DNA of 7,460 nt from Sulfurovum sp. (GCA_024763575.1 JANTFF010000025.1:1-7460); one strand, 5' to 3'; counted from the stretch's first letter, positions 1 through 6,936 are shown. Made by a program: numbers and translations. Notes: generated from the letters alone by a model not told the origin.

Positions 1-149
1 CAAGTGGAGGAGCTGATGTATTTGTACATTTCAGACAAGTAAACAATCCACAAGGTGGTAGAGTTTCTCTAGCAGATGGTCAAGCTGTAACATTTGAAAT
101 CGGTCAAGGTCAAAAAGGTCCACAAGCTGAAAATGTAACTGCAGTATAA
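1..149 (+). CDS. Cold-shock domain protein (CspA family), 3' end only
   Basis: The reading frame is open from the left edge (first whole codon at base 3) to TAA at 147-149 and gives 48 residues. It contains the strand motif DVFVHF (RNP-2 type nucleic-acid binding motif) and ends [15 protein letters not shown], the typical C-terminus of the ~65-70 aa CspA family. Members are small cytoplasmic beta-barrel proteins that bind single-stranded RNA and DNA and act as RNA chaperones at low temperature or under stress. The N-terminal ~20 residues, including RNP-1 (normally KGFGFI), lie outside the window. A strong terminator 16 bp after the stop isolates the gene from ispA. The family call is firm; which csp paralogue it is cannot be told. 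Confidence 0.95.
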   Translation, partial: SGGADVFVHFRQVNNPQGGRVSLADGQAVTFEIGQGQKGPQAENVTAV

Positions 150-165
150 TTTTACTGTTTTTTAT

Positions 166-190
166 AGGACGATTTTTTTCGTCCTTTTTT
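166..190 (+). terminator. Intrinsic terminator of the cold-shock gene
   Basis: A 7-bp perfect stem, AGGACGA (166-172) paired with TCGTCCT (179-185), has a six-T loop and is followed by a T tract (185-190). It starts 16 bp after the csp stop codon. This is a classic Rho-independent terminator in the plus direction. Confidence 0.9.
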
Positions 191-230
191 ATATCTCCTT
201 AATTTTATTAATCAAAAATAACATATATTA

Positions 231-240
231 TTGCTATAAT
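231..240 (+). promoter_or_regulatory. Putative sigma-70 promoter (-10 element) for ispA
   Basis: TTGCTATAAT includes a consensus -10 box TATAAT at 235-240 with an upstream TG (extended -10). AT-rich DNA precedes it and no clear -35 is visible, as is usual in Campylobacterota. Transcription would begin near 247, giving a leader of about 20 nt before the ispA ATG at 267. Confidence 0.65.
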
Positions 241-266
241 GCCACCAAAAAATAAGAGTATAATAT

Positions 267-1115
267 ATGCAACGATTTGAAACTTATCTAAAAGCAAACT
301 TACCAAAAGTAGAAACTTTTCATCCATACTATAATAGTGCATTAGAGGCTATGTTATTAGCAGGTGGTAAACGATTTCGTCCATCACTGCTTTTATCTGT
401 AGTTGAGGCTTATGAACCACTACTTTTTGAGGGTGCTTTAGCTCCTGCTTTAGCTATTGAGTTTTTGCATACCTATTCACTAATACATGATGATTTACCT
501 GCTATGGATAATGCACCTTTGCGTCGTGGGTTTGAGACTTTACATATTACTTATGATGAAGCGACAGCTATATTGGTTGGAGATGCCCTTAATACAGAGG
601 CATTTTACCGTATATCCAAAGCACCTCTAAGAGATGATATAAAAATAAAATTAATTGAACTTTTGGCACGAGATGGTGGGACTTATGGTATGGTTTTGGG
701 GCAGGCTATAGATTTGTATTTCGAAAATCAACCACTTACTTTAGAGCAGGTAAAAATTTTGCATACAAATAAAACAGCTAAACTAATAGCTACTAGTCTA
801 TTAATGGGTGCTATAATAGTAGATTTACCAAAAGATAGACAAGACAAACTATATAAATTTGGTATAGATTTGGGACTTTTATTTCAAATTCAAGATGATA
901 TTATAGATGAGACTCAAAGTGATGAAGAGGCAGGAAAAACAACTGGAAATGATGAAGATAAAAACTCATTTATTAATATAATTGGATTAGGACAAAGTAT
1001 AAAAGAGGCTGATACTCTAGCAGATGATTTACAAAGTAGATTTAATCTATTTGATAATCCTCTTAAAAAAGCACTAAATCCAATTATAACTCAATATCTA
1101 TATAGACATAGATAG
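267..1115 (+). CDS. ispA: Polyprenyl (farnesyl) diphosphate synthase, IspA family
   Basis: The 282-aa cytoplasmic enzyme adds isopentenyl diphosphate to allylic diphosphates (DMAPP, then GPP) to make farnesyl diphosphate, the precursor for undecaprenyl carriers and quinone tails. Visible motifs are GGKRFRP (residues 33-39, diphosphate binding), the first Asp-rich motif DDLPAMD (75-81) followed by LRRG, GQAIDL (145-150), KTAKL (169-173), and the second Asp-rich motif DDIID (210-214) followed by GKTTGND. Together these provide the Mg-diphosphate sites. The two extra residues in the first Asp-rich motif and the aromatic Y70 five positions before it are typical of bacterial short-chain FPP synthases, but a geranylgeranyl product cannot be excluded from sequence. 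Length is slightly below the usual ~290-300 aa. The Shine-Dalgarno is weak (AAGAG at 254-258). ispA is followed 59 bp later by tkt, an order I recall from Campylobacter jejuni. Confidence 0.93.
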   Translation: MQRFETYLKANLPKVETFHPYYNSALEAMLLAGGKRFRPSLLLSVVEAYEPLLFEGALAPALAIEFLHTYSLIHDDLPAMDNAPLRRGFETLHITYDEATAILVGDALNTEAFYRISKAPLRDDIKIKLIELLARDGGTYGMVLGQAIDLYFENQPLTLEQVKILHTNKTAKLIATSLLMGAIIVDLPKDRQDKLYKFGIDLGLLFQIQDDIIDETQSDEEAGKTTGNDEDKNSFINIIGLGQSIKEADTLADDLQSRFNLFDNPLKKALNPIITQYLYRHR

Positions 1116-1122
1116 CTTTTGT

Positions 1123-1146
1123 AGTATAAAATATATATTTTATACT
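1123..1146. repeat. 24-bp perfect AT-rich palindrome between ispA and tkt, overlapping a possible tkt -10 box
   Basis: Two 12-bp arms (1123-1134 and 1135-1146) are exact reverse complements with no spacer, and G1121/C1148 can extend the pairing across one T-G wobble. The right arm ends in TATACT (1141-1146), which could serve as the -10 of a tkt promoter with a start near 1153, ahead of the AAGGA ribosome site at 1161-1165. Possible roles are an operator for a dimeric regulator or an RNA hairpin trimming the ispA 3' end. There is no T tract straight after it, so it is not a standard terminator. Confidence 0.5.
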
Positions 1147-1174
1147 GCTAAATCTATTTTAAGGAATTTAAATA

Positions 1175-3157
1175 ATGGCAATGACCGAACAAAATATTAT
1201 GCGTAAAAAGATGGCAAATACCATTCGATTTTTGGCAGCAGATATGGTACAAGAAGCAAATTCAGGACACCCAGGGGCTCCTATGGGACTAGCTGATATT
1301 GCAGTAGTACTTAGTGAACACCTAAAACATAATCCCAAAAATCCAAAATGGCTTAATCGTGACCGTCTAGTATTCTCTGGTGGACATGGCTCTTCTCTTA
1401 TATATTCACTATTACACCTTTGGGGTTATGATTTATCTTTGGAAGATTTAAAAAAGTTTAGACAACTAGATTCCAAAACTCCAGGTCATCCTGAATATGG
1501 ACATACCCCAGGAGTAGAGATTACTACAGGACCATTGGGACAAGGAATTGCAAATGCTGTTGGTTTTGCAATGGCAGAAAAATATTCAGCAAATCTTGTA
1601 AATTCGGAAACATGTAAGCTAATCGACCATAAAGTATATTGTCTATGTGGTGATGGAGATTTACAAGAGGGTATCTCTTATGAAGCCTGTTCTCTAGCAG
1701 GTCACCTTGGTCTTGATAATATGGTACTAATCTATGATAATAATGAGATTACAATAGAGGGTGATACAAGTATAGCTTGGAGTGAAAATATCTCTATGCG
1801 TTTTGAAGCACAAGGTTGGGATGTCAAAAAGATAAATGGTCACTGTTATGATGATATAGACAAAGCTCTAAACGATGTAAAAGAGGCAACTAAACCCACT
1901 ATTATTATAGCCAATACTATTATTGGAAAAGGTGCAGGAGAGTTAGAAGGTTCAGCCTCTACTCATGGTGCTCCATTGGGTGAGGATATTATATCAGAAT
2001 CAAAAGCAAAAGAGGGCTTTCCATCTGAAGAGAAGTTCTATATCCCTGAAGATGTATTAGTGAGATTTAGATGTGCTATAGAAAAAGGTGATATGCTGGA
2101 AAAAGAGTGGAGACATCTACACAAACAAGCACCTCTAATTGAACAAAATGAAATTATGGATAGACTATTAAATCCTGATTTTTCATCTATTGAGTATCCT
2201 GATTTTGCAGATACCCCAGCTGTAGCTACTAGAGATAGTAATGGTCAGATACTAAATGCAATAGCAAAAGCAGTTCCTAGCTTTATAGGTGGTTCAGCAG
2301 ATTTAGCACCATCAAATAAAACTCATCTAAAAGATATGGGAGATTTTCCAAAAGGTAAAAATATTCACTTTGGAATTAGAGAACACTCTATGGCAGCTAT
2401 TACAAATGCTATGGCTCTATATGGTACTATTATCCCATTTAATGCAACATTCTTTGTATTTTCTGATTATCTAAAACCAAGTGCTAGAATAGCAGCATTG
2501 ACAAGTATCCATAATTTCTTTATATGGACACATGATAGTATTGGAGTAGGAGAAGATGGACCAACACATGAGCCAATTGAGCATCTAAGTCAATTTAGAG
2601 CTTTACCAAACTTTTATGTGTGGAGACCTGCTGATGCTACAGAGAATGTAGAGGCGTGGAAAACAGCACTTACTATAAAAGCACCTCATGGATTTGTATT
2701 ATCCCGTCAAAAACTTAAAACTCTAAAACCAAAAAAAGATTTTGGAGATGTATCCAAAGGTGCATATATAGTAAAAGCTAGAGAAAATGCTAACTTTACA
2801 CTCATGGCTAGTGGTAGTGAGCTTATGCTTTGTCTTCAGGCTGCTTGTCATTTGGAGGTTTTGGGAATTATAGCAAATGTTGTCTCTGTTCCATGTCTTG
2901 ATTTATTTAATGAACAAGATGATGAGTATAAAACAAAAGTAGTAAATCCAAATACAAAAGTATTGGCTGTAGAAGCAGGGAGTGCTACTGAATATTATAG
3001 ATATGCTGATGATGTATTAGGCATGGAGAGTTTTGGTGCATCTGCTCCTGCTGATTTACTATTTGAAAAGTTCGGATTTACCAATGAAAATGTAATGAGA
3101 CGAGCATGTGCATTAATGGGCGTAGAGTATAAACCTGTTAATTTAGGTATATGTTAA
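1175..3157 (+). CDS. tkt: Transketolase
   Basis: The 660-aa thiamine diphosphate (TPP) enzyme moves two-carbon ketol units between sugar phosphates in the non-oxidative pentose phosphate pathway, linking fructose-6-P and glyceraldehyde-3-P with erythrose-4-P, xylulose-5-P and ribose-5-P. The full three-domain architecture is present. The TPP/pyrophosphate domain has SGHPGAPMG (30-38), GGHGS (69-73), GPLGQG (119-124) and the GDG...NN cofactor motif (GDG 159-161 to NN 189-190). The pyrimidine-binding domain has GIREHSM (400-406), with E403 as the expected cofactor-activating glutamate, and DGPTHEP (461-467). The C-terminal transketolase domain runs from about 525 to 655. Length matches bacterial Tkt (~630-670). 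The start at 1175 has AAGGA (1161-1165) 9 nt upstream; a second ATG six bases on (1181) is too far from that site to be preferred. No key residue is missing. Glyceraldehyde-3-P from this pathway can also feed DXP synthesis, a loose metabolic link to ispA. Confidence 0.98.
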   Translation: MAMTEQNIMRKKMANTIRFLAADMVQEANSGHPGAPMGLADIAVVLSEHLKHNPKNPKWLNRDRLVFSGGHGSSLIYSLLHLWGYDLSLEDLKKFRQLDSKTPGHPEYGHTPGVEITTGPLGQGIANAVGFAMAEKYSANLVNSETCKLIDHKVYCLCGDGDLQEGISYEACSLAGHLGLDNMVLIYDNNEITIEGDTSIAWSENISMRFEAQGWDVKKINGHCYDDIDKALNDVKEATKPTIIIANTIIGKGAGELEGSASTHGAPLGEDIISESKAKEGFPSEEKFYIPEDVLVRFRCAIEKGDMLEKEWRHLHKQAPLIEQNEIMDRLLNPDFSSIEYPDFADTPAVATRDSNGQILNAIAKAVPSFIGGSADLAPSNKTHLKDMGDFPKGKNIHFGIREHSMAAITNAMALYGTIIPFNATFFVFSDYLKPSARIAALTSIHNFFIWTHDSIGVGEDGPTHEPIEHLSQFRALPNFYVWRPADATENVEAWKTALTIKAPHGFVLSRQKLKTLKPKKDFGDVSKGAYIVKARENANFTLMASGSELMLCLQAACHLEVLGIIANVVSVPCLDLFNEQDDEYKTKVVNPNTKVLAVEAGSATEYYRYADDVLGMESFGASAPADLLFEKFGFTNENVMRRACALMGVEYKPVNLGIC

Positions 3158-3189
3158 AACATATTAACTATTTATTTACCTTATTAAAG

Positions 3190-3195
3190 TATAAT
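3190..3195 (+). promoter_or_regulatory. Putative -10 element for the PpiC-type isomerase gene
   Basis: A perfect TATAAT lies in the 70-bp gap after tkt, 32 bp before the ATG at 3228. The start point would be near 3202. A good ribosome site, AAGGA, follows at 3218-3222. There is no hairpin after the tkt stop, so read-through from tkt is also possible. Confidence 0.6.
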
Positions 3196-3227
3196 TCAGT
3201 ATTTAAAATTAATCTATAAGGAAAAAA

Positions 3228-4043
3228 ATGATTAAAACTACTGTAAAAATGGCAATAGCTTCACTACTATTAGTAAGTGTATGTAATGCTGAGACTAGTT
3301 ATGGAACTGTAAATGGTGAGAATATAACAGCAGATGAGGTTAATCAAATTGTTGGTGCTCAAGGTATGAAGTTTGATACTTTAAAAAAAGATATGCAAAA
3401 AAAAGTTTTGGATATGATTGTTGATAGAAAACTATTATCTCAAAATGCATCTAAAGCAGGGTTAGAAAAAACTGATGAGTTCAAACAAAAATTAGAGATG
3501 ATTAAAAAAGATTTGGCTTTAAATATTTGGATGGAGCAAGAGGCTAAAAAGATTGAAAGTGCAACAAAAGAGTCTGAACTCAAAGAGTTTTATGAGAAAA
3601 ACAAAAAAAACTTTAAAACTCCAGCAGAGTTAAAAGCTAGTCATATTCTTGTAAAAACAGAAGATGAAGCAAAAGCAATTATTAAACAGCTAGAGAGTTC
3701 AAAAGATGTCAAAGCAGATTTTACCAAATTAGCAAAAGAGAAATCAACAGGTCCTAGTGGAGCTAATGGTGGTGATTTGGGTTGGTTTCCATTAAATAGA
3801 ATGGTTCCAGAGTTTAGTAAAGCTGCTGATAAGTTAAAAAAAGGTGAATTTACAAAAGAGCCTGTAAAAACTCAATTTGGTTATCATGTTATCTATCTTG
3901 AAGATAGAAAATCAGCAGGTATGAAAAAATTTGATGAGGTCAAAGAGCAAATCAAAGGACTTGTAAATAGAAATAAATTTAACAAAATGGTTGAAGATAC
4001 TACTACAAAGCTCAAAAAAGATGCTAAAATAGAGTTAAAATAG
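3228..4043 (+). CDS. peb4: Periplasmic peptidyl-prolyl cis-trans isomerase / SurA-like chaperone (PEB4/CBF2 type)
   Basis: The 271-aa exported protein has a Sec signal peptide: a K-rich start, a hydrophobic core at residues 8-18 and probable cleavage after A21 in CNA|ET. V18 before C19 makes a lipoprotein lipobox unlikely. An N-terminal SurA-like helical chaperone region (about 25-130, starting YGTVNGENIT) is followed by a parvulin/PpiC domain (about 134-226) with the hallmarks ASHILVKT, GDLGWF and FGYHVIYLEDR, and then a Lys-rich C-terminal helix that packs back on the N-domain in this family. The family isomerises X-Pro bonds and escorts outer-membrane proteins through the periplasm; the C. 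jejuni homologue PEB4 (Cbf2) is also an adhesion-related antigen. In C. jejuni, as I recall, peb4 is followed by the aldolase gene fba. Here it instead meets a convergent gene after 3 bp. The protein is very Lys-rich, as is usual for the family. Confidence 0.93.
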   Translation: MIKTTVKMAIASLLLVSVCNAETSYGTVNGENITADEVNQIVGAQGMKFDTLKKDMQKKVLDMIVDRKLLSQNASKAGLEKTDEFKQKLEMIKKDLALNIWMEQEAKKIESATKESELKEFYEKNKKNFKTPAELKASHILVKTEDEAKAIIKQLESSKDVKADFTKLAKEKSTGPSGANGGDLGWFPLNRMVPEFSKAADKLKKGEFTKEPVKTQFGYHVIYLEDRKSAGMKKFDEVKEQIKGLVNRNKFNKMVEDTTTKLKKDAKIELK

Positions 4044-4046
4044 TAT

Positions 4047-4859
4047 CTAGTGATAATAAATATTTCTAACCCACTCTAACCCTCTGTTTAGGTCAAAACT
4101 CACACCATATGTGGTTGTGGGTGTATGACCTGAACTTTCTCCTATTATATTTTCATTTTGTGTCCATATTCTTGCTACAAAAATTTCTATTCCATCAGTT
4201 AGATGATACCCCAAACCCAAACCTATTGATTTAGTTGGCTTATTAGATATATTCATCATCGCTTTTATAGATAAATCACGGTAGAACTCATCTATAGTGT
4301 AGTTGGTATATATATCTCCAATCTTGTAATTGATACCCAAATAGAATAATGATGGTTGTTCATTTTCATATATAGATTTATTTTGTTTATCATAGGATAA
4401 CTCTTTGATAGTAGTTATTGGCATATCTGCTGTTAGATAGAGGTGTTCTATATCTCCTACTTTGAAATTATATAGTGTAGAGTTTCTTTGATTATCAATA
4501 GTTGCTAGTTGAACTGATGCTCTTTTAAAGCCTTGTTTGTATAGTATGCACTCTTTTGTACTATTATCTTCTATAGGTTTCATTCCTACATCTTTCCTAC
4601 CATATATAGTTGTACCAATTTTAATTAGTTTAACTAAATCTTTGGATATTTGTGATGCTCTAGGTTTTTCATCTATAAAAATCTTTTGGGTTCTTGGTTT
4701 TACTTTGAAATAAAATTCACTTCCTTGACCATTAGGAGAGATAAGCCTCTCTGATTTTAGAAGGTCTATATCTATTGTATTATTGTTACTACATTCGATA
4801 AGTGGAAGTTCTTTTGCAAAAACTATTAGAGGTAAAGTTATAAGAACAAATTTTTTCAT
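4047..4859 (-). CDS. Exported beta-rich protein of unknown function (possible outer-membrane protein)
   Basis: I do not recognise this 270-aa protein. A short Sec signal peptide is clear: MKK, a hydrophobic core at residues 4-14 and likely cleavage after A15 (VFA|KEL). The mature part has only two cysteines (C23 and C104), which could form a periplasmic disulfide. The second half shows alternating polar/hydrophobic strands such as 171-180 (LFYLGINYKI), 212-221 (SIGLGLGYHL), 224-232 (GIEIFVARI) and 249-257, a pattern common in outer-membrane beta-barrels, though the last residue is His and not the usual Phe. The start has a strong Shine-Dalgarno, AAGGAGT (4865-4871), and a TATAAT further up. 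It lies 48 bp downstream of the MFS gene on the same strand and could be partly co-transcribed with it. It converges on the isomerase gene with 3 bp between stop codons. That the gene is real is very likely; the barrel assignment is inference. Confidence 0.85.
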   Translation of the reverse strand: MKKFVLITLPLIVFAKELPLIECSNNNTIDIDLLKSERLISPNGQGSEFYFKVKPRTQKIFIDEKPRASQISKDLVKLIKIGTTIYGRKDVGMKPIEDNSTKECILYKQGFKRASVQLATIDNQRNSTLYNFKVGDIEHLYLTADMPITTIKELSYDKQNKSIYENEQPSLFYLGINYKIGDIYTNYTIDEFYRDLSIKAMMNISNKPTKSIGLGLGYHLTDGIEIFVARIWTQNENIIGESSGHTPTTTYGVSFDLNRGLEWVRNIYYH

Positions 4860-4878
4860 AATAGACTCCTTGAAATCT

Positions 4879-4884
4879 ATTATA
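4879..4884 (-). promoter_or_regulatory. Putative -10 element for the exported-protein gene
   Basis: Read on the minus strand, this is GGCTATAATAG, containing a perfect TATAAT in the 48-bp gap after the MFS stop. The start would be near 4872, immediately next to the AAGGAGT ribosome site (4865-4871), so the leader would be very short (about 13 nt). It suggests expression independent of the MFS gene. Confidence 0.5.
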
Positions 4885-4907
4885 GCCTCAAATAGTTTTT
4901 AGTTTTC

Positions 4908-6239
4908 TTAACTCAACATTCCCCTAACTTCATCTTCATCTATCATATCTTTTTCATATTTTACCACAGCGATATTTTCAGTCTCATTTACATAACTCTC
5001 AACAATCGCTTCATGTTCTGTTAATGCTGATACTTTTTCACGGTCAAATATATCAAGAGGAAGATATACATTCCCACGCTTATTAGGATTTGGCATTGTA
5101 GCAACCCAAATAAACCATACAAATGCTAATAGAGCAACTATAATAGCTAGAGTCTCTCTATTATAATGGTTCATAATATATCCTGCCAATAGACCACCTA
5201 AAAATATACCTATATAAGCAAAAGTATTAGCAACACCCAACGCTGCACCTTTTTGATGAACTTTGGCAAATTTACTTACAAAACTTTGAAGAAGTGGCTC
5301 AAACATATTAAAACCTATAAAAAATAGAACAACTCCAACTATAAATACCCAAGGAGTGTGAGCAAATCCCATAGCAATAAACCCAAAAAATATAGTAGCT
5401 ACAGAAATCATAAAGACTTGTCTTCCTTTTCCATATTTTTCACCAAAAACAGCAGAAGGACCCATTGCAATTAGACCAAATATCATAGCAGGAAGATATA
5501 CTTTCCATAGTTCAGCCTTTGCCCAACCAAAACCACCATCTTCTATAGATTGTGTCATAACTAGAGGAATAATAAAAAATGCCATAGTCATAATAGATGA
5601 GTGAAATAGAAATGTAATATACATTCTTGTCAGAGATTTATCTTTGAATACATCTAACATTTTAGACTCATCTTCTGCATAAGAGTGAACTATTTTAGGA
5701 GGTTGTGGAACGGCTGTAAACAGAATTCCTATAGCCATAATAGATAAAATAGCAGTAAGCCAAAATAGTTTATCTATTCCCCAATGTCCACCAACTAAAG
5801 GTGCTACAATCATAGCTACAGCAAAACTCATAGCAATTGTCCCACCCATAATAGCCATAGCATGAGCTCTTTGTTCCTCTTTGACTAAGTCTGCTATCAT
5901 AGCTGATACCACTGAACCAATAGCTCCTGCACCTTGTAAAAATCTACCAACCAAAAGCATATATATATTATCACTCATAGCTGATATAACCGAACCTGCT
6001 ATAAATATCAATAGTCCAATAAGCAAAGTTTTTTTCCGACCTATTTTGTCACTCATAAGTCCAAAAGGAACTTGAAATATTGCTTGTGTTAGAGCATATC
6101 CCCCAACTACAAGACCAGCCAAAAATGGTGTAGCCCCTTTCATATCTAGTGCATAGATAGATAGAACAGGCAAGACTATAAAAAGTCCAAAAAATCGTAA
6201 AGCCACAATTAGGCTCAAAGGCATTATCTGTTTAAACAT
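4908..6239 (-). CDS. Major facilitator superfamily exporter (DHA1/YajR-like) with cytoplasmic C-terminal tail
   Basis: The 443-aa inner-membrane protein has twelve hydrophobic segments, roughly at residues 7-30, 38-62, 70-90, 92-117, 127-150, 156-177, 205-228, 244-264, 272-293, 296-322, 333-355 and 362-383. MFS motif A is intact in the TM2-TM3 loop (G60-x3-D64-x2-GRKK, residues 60-70), and motif B is present in TM4 (RFLQGAGAI, 99-107; R99 is typical of proton antiporters). The acidic central loop (about 180-200) separates the two six-helix halves. Residues 384-443 form a soluble, charged tail, a position where E. coli YajR carries its YAM domain. The likely role is proton-driven efflux of drugs or metabolites; the substrate cannot be read from sequence. 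GGAG (6248-6251) sits 8 nt before the ATG. It is divergent from rdgB, and I recall C. jejuni having the same neighbours (the Ham1 gene Cj1374c next to the MFS efflux gene cmeG, Cj1375), so a CmeG-like function is plausible. Confidence 0.92.
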   Translation of the reverse strand: MFKQIMPLSLIVALRFFGLFIVLPVLSIYALDMKGATPFLAGLVVGGYALTQAIFQVPFGLMSDKIGRKKTLLIGLLIFIAGSVISAMSDNIYMLLVGRFLQGAGAIGSVVSAMIADLVKEEQRAHAMAIMGGTIAMSFAVAMIVAPLVGGHWGIDKLFWLTAILSIMAIGILFTAVPQPPKIVHSYAEDESKMLDVFKDKSLTRMYITFLFHSSIMTMAFFIIPLVMTQSIEDGGFGWAKAELWKVYLPAMIFGLIAMGPSAVFGEKYGKGRQVFMISVATIFFGFIAMGFAHTPWVFIVGVVLFFIGFNMFEPLLQSFVSKFAKVHQKGAALGVANTFAYIGIFLGGLLAGYIMNHYNRETLAIIVALLAFVWFIWVATMPNPNKRGNVYLPLDIFDREKVSALTEHEAIVESYVNETENIAVVKYEKDMIDEDEVRGMLS

Positions 6240-6251
6240 ATATAAATCTCC

Positions 6252-6274
6252 AATAGGATAAAATTTATCCTATT
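6252..6274. promoter_or_regulatory. 23-bp inverted repeat, candidate operator in the MFS/rdgB divergent promoter region
   Basis: An 11-bp arm AATAGGATAAA (6252-6262) is followed by a single A and then its exact reverse complement TTTATCCTATT (6264-6274). The repeat overlaps the predicted minus-strand -10 box (6272-6277) and covers the expected MFS start point near 6265. Only part of it would be transcribed in that direction, which favours a protein-binding DNA operator over an RNA hairpin. No regulator gene is adjacent in this window. Confidence 0.6.
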
Positions 6275-6277
6275 ATA
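6272..6277 (-). promoter_or_regulatory. Putative -10 element for the MFS gene
   Basis: The minus strand reads GGAATATAATAGG, with a perfect TATAAT 33 bp upstream of the ATG at 6239. Its 3' half runs into the inverted repeat, so a protein bound there would block initiation. Confidence 0.55.
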
Positions 6278-6279
6278 TT
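6274..6279 (+). promoter_or_regulatory. Possible weak -10 element for rdgB
   Basis: TATATT on the plus strand lies 31 bp before the rdgB ATG and shares bases with the opposing MFS -10 box. If both are used, the two start points lie about 20 bp apart and the promoters would compete or be controlled together. The match is weak in such AT-rich DNA. Confidence 0.3.
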
Positions 6280-6310
6280 CCTAAAAACTAAATAAAAGGT
6301 TAATAAAATT

Positions 6311-6901
6311 ATGAAAATAGTACTAGCAACGGGAAACAAGGGAAAATTAAGAGAATTTAATCAGATGTGCCAAGATGAGGTTATATCTTTTTCTAAACTT
6401 TTAGGTGATTTAGAGATAGTTGAAGATGGAGATAGTTTCAAAGCCAATGCACTTATCAAAGCTAGAACTATTTATAATAAATTAGGAGAGGATTATATAG
6501 TTGTATCTGATGATAGTGGTATATCTGTACCACTTCTTGGTGGAGAACCTGGAATCTATTCAGCACGATATGCAGGAGAGGGTGCAAGTGATAGAGATAA
6601 TCTATATAAATTAATAGATGAGGTCAAAGCCAAAGGTGTTGATAAAACCCCTGCTTATTATACAGCATCTATTGCTATAGTCAGTAAATATGGAGAGTAT
6701 AGTGTGCATGGTTGGATGTATGGGGATATTATTAGCAGACCTATAGGAGAAAATGGGTTTGGATATGACCCTATATTTATTCCTAGTGGATACCAACAGA
6801 CTCTTGGAGAGCTAGATGAGGATGTCAAGAAGTCTATTTCTCATAGAAGTAAAGCTTTGCAACTAGCTAAACCTATTATTGAAATGTTGCGTAAAAATTA
6901 G
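6311..6901 (+). CDS. rdgB: XTP/dITP diphosphatase (RdgB/HAM1, non-canonical purine NTP pyrophosphatase)
   Basis: The 196-aa cytoplasmic homodimeric enzyme hydrolyses dITP, ITP and XTP to monophosphate plus pyrophosphate, keeping deaminated purines out of DNA and RNA. Family signatures are all present: the N-terminal nucleotide-binding ATGNKGK (6-12), FKANALIKA (43-51), the catalytic DDSG (67-70, with D68 aligned to the E. coli catalytic Asp), [14 protein letters not shown] (76-89), the base-recognition loop GFGYDPIF (149-156) and ISHRSKAL (176-183). Length matches the usual ~195-200 aa. The ATG at 6311 gives the canonical [10 protein letters not shown] start, with AAAGG (6295-6299) 11 nt upstream. 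It is a stand-alone gene, divergent from the MFS exporter and closed by a hairpin terminator. Confidence 0.97.
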   Translation: MKIVLATGNKGKLREFNQMCQDEVISFSKLLGDLEIVEDGDSFKANALIKARTIYNKLGEDYIVVSDDSGISVPLLGGEPGIYSARYAGEGASDRDNLYKLIDEVKAKGVDKTPAYYTASIAIVSKYGEYSVHGWMYGDIISRPIGENGFGYDPIFIPSGYQQTLGELDEDVKKSISHRSKALQLAKPIIEMLRKN

Positions 6902-6904
6902 TTT

Positions 6905-6936
6905 GGCTTAGATTAACATCTAAGCTTTATCTTTAT
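6905..6936 (+). terminator. Intrinsic terminator of rdgB
   Basis: A perfect 8-bp stem, GCTTAGAT (6906-6913) with ATCTAAGC (6918-6925), has a four-base loop and is followed by the T-rich run TTTATCTTT. It starts 4 bp after the rdgB stop. The minus-strand side lacks a T tract, so it acts mainly in the plus direction. Confidence 0.8.

Noticed and set aside
489..537. Unusual first Asp-rich motif in IspA (DNAPLRRG where many bacteria have DNDDLRRG)
   Set aside because: The essential DDxxxxD is intact, and Campylobacter IspA as I recall it also lacks the extra acidic pair (DNALLRR), so this is a lineage trait and not a defect.
3228..3293. Possible lipoprotein signal in the PpiC protein (cysteine at residue 19)
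   Set aside because: The residue before Cys is Val and the -3 position is Val; a lipobox needs a small residue before Cys. A type I signal peptide with cleavage after A21 fits better.
4877..4900. CTATT...AATAG followed by a T run downstream of the MFS gene as a terminator
   Set aside because: The T run lies on the plus-strand side, where no gene ends nearby, and the stem is only 5 AT-rich pairs; the element is better explained as the -10 region of the minus-strand gene.
5881..6075. 64-codon plus-strand open frame inside the MFS gene
   Set aside because: It is antisense to the conserved TM2-TM4 region of the MFS protein, has no ribosome site and its translation is a mirror of hydrophobic codons.
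6611..6796. 61-codon minus-strand open frame inside rdgB
   Set aside because: It lies wholly antisense to conserved RdgB sequence, with no start signals or recognisable protein pattern.
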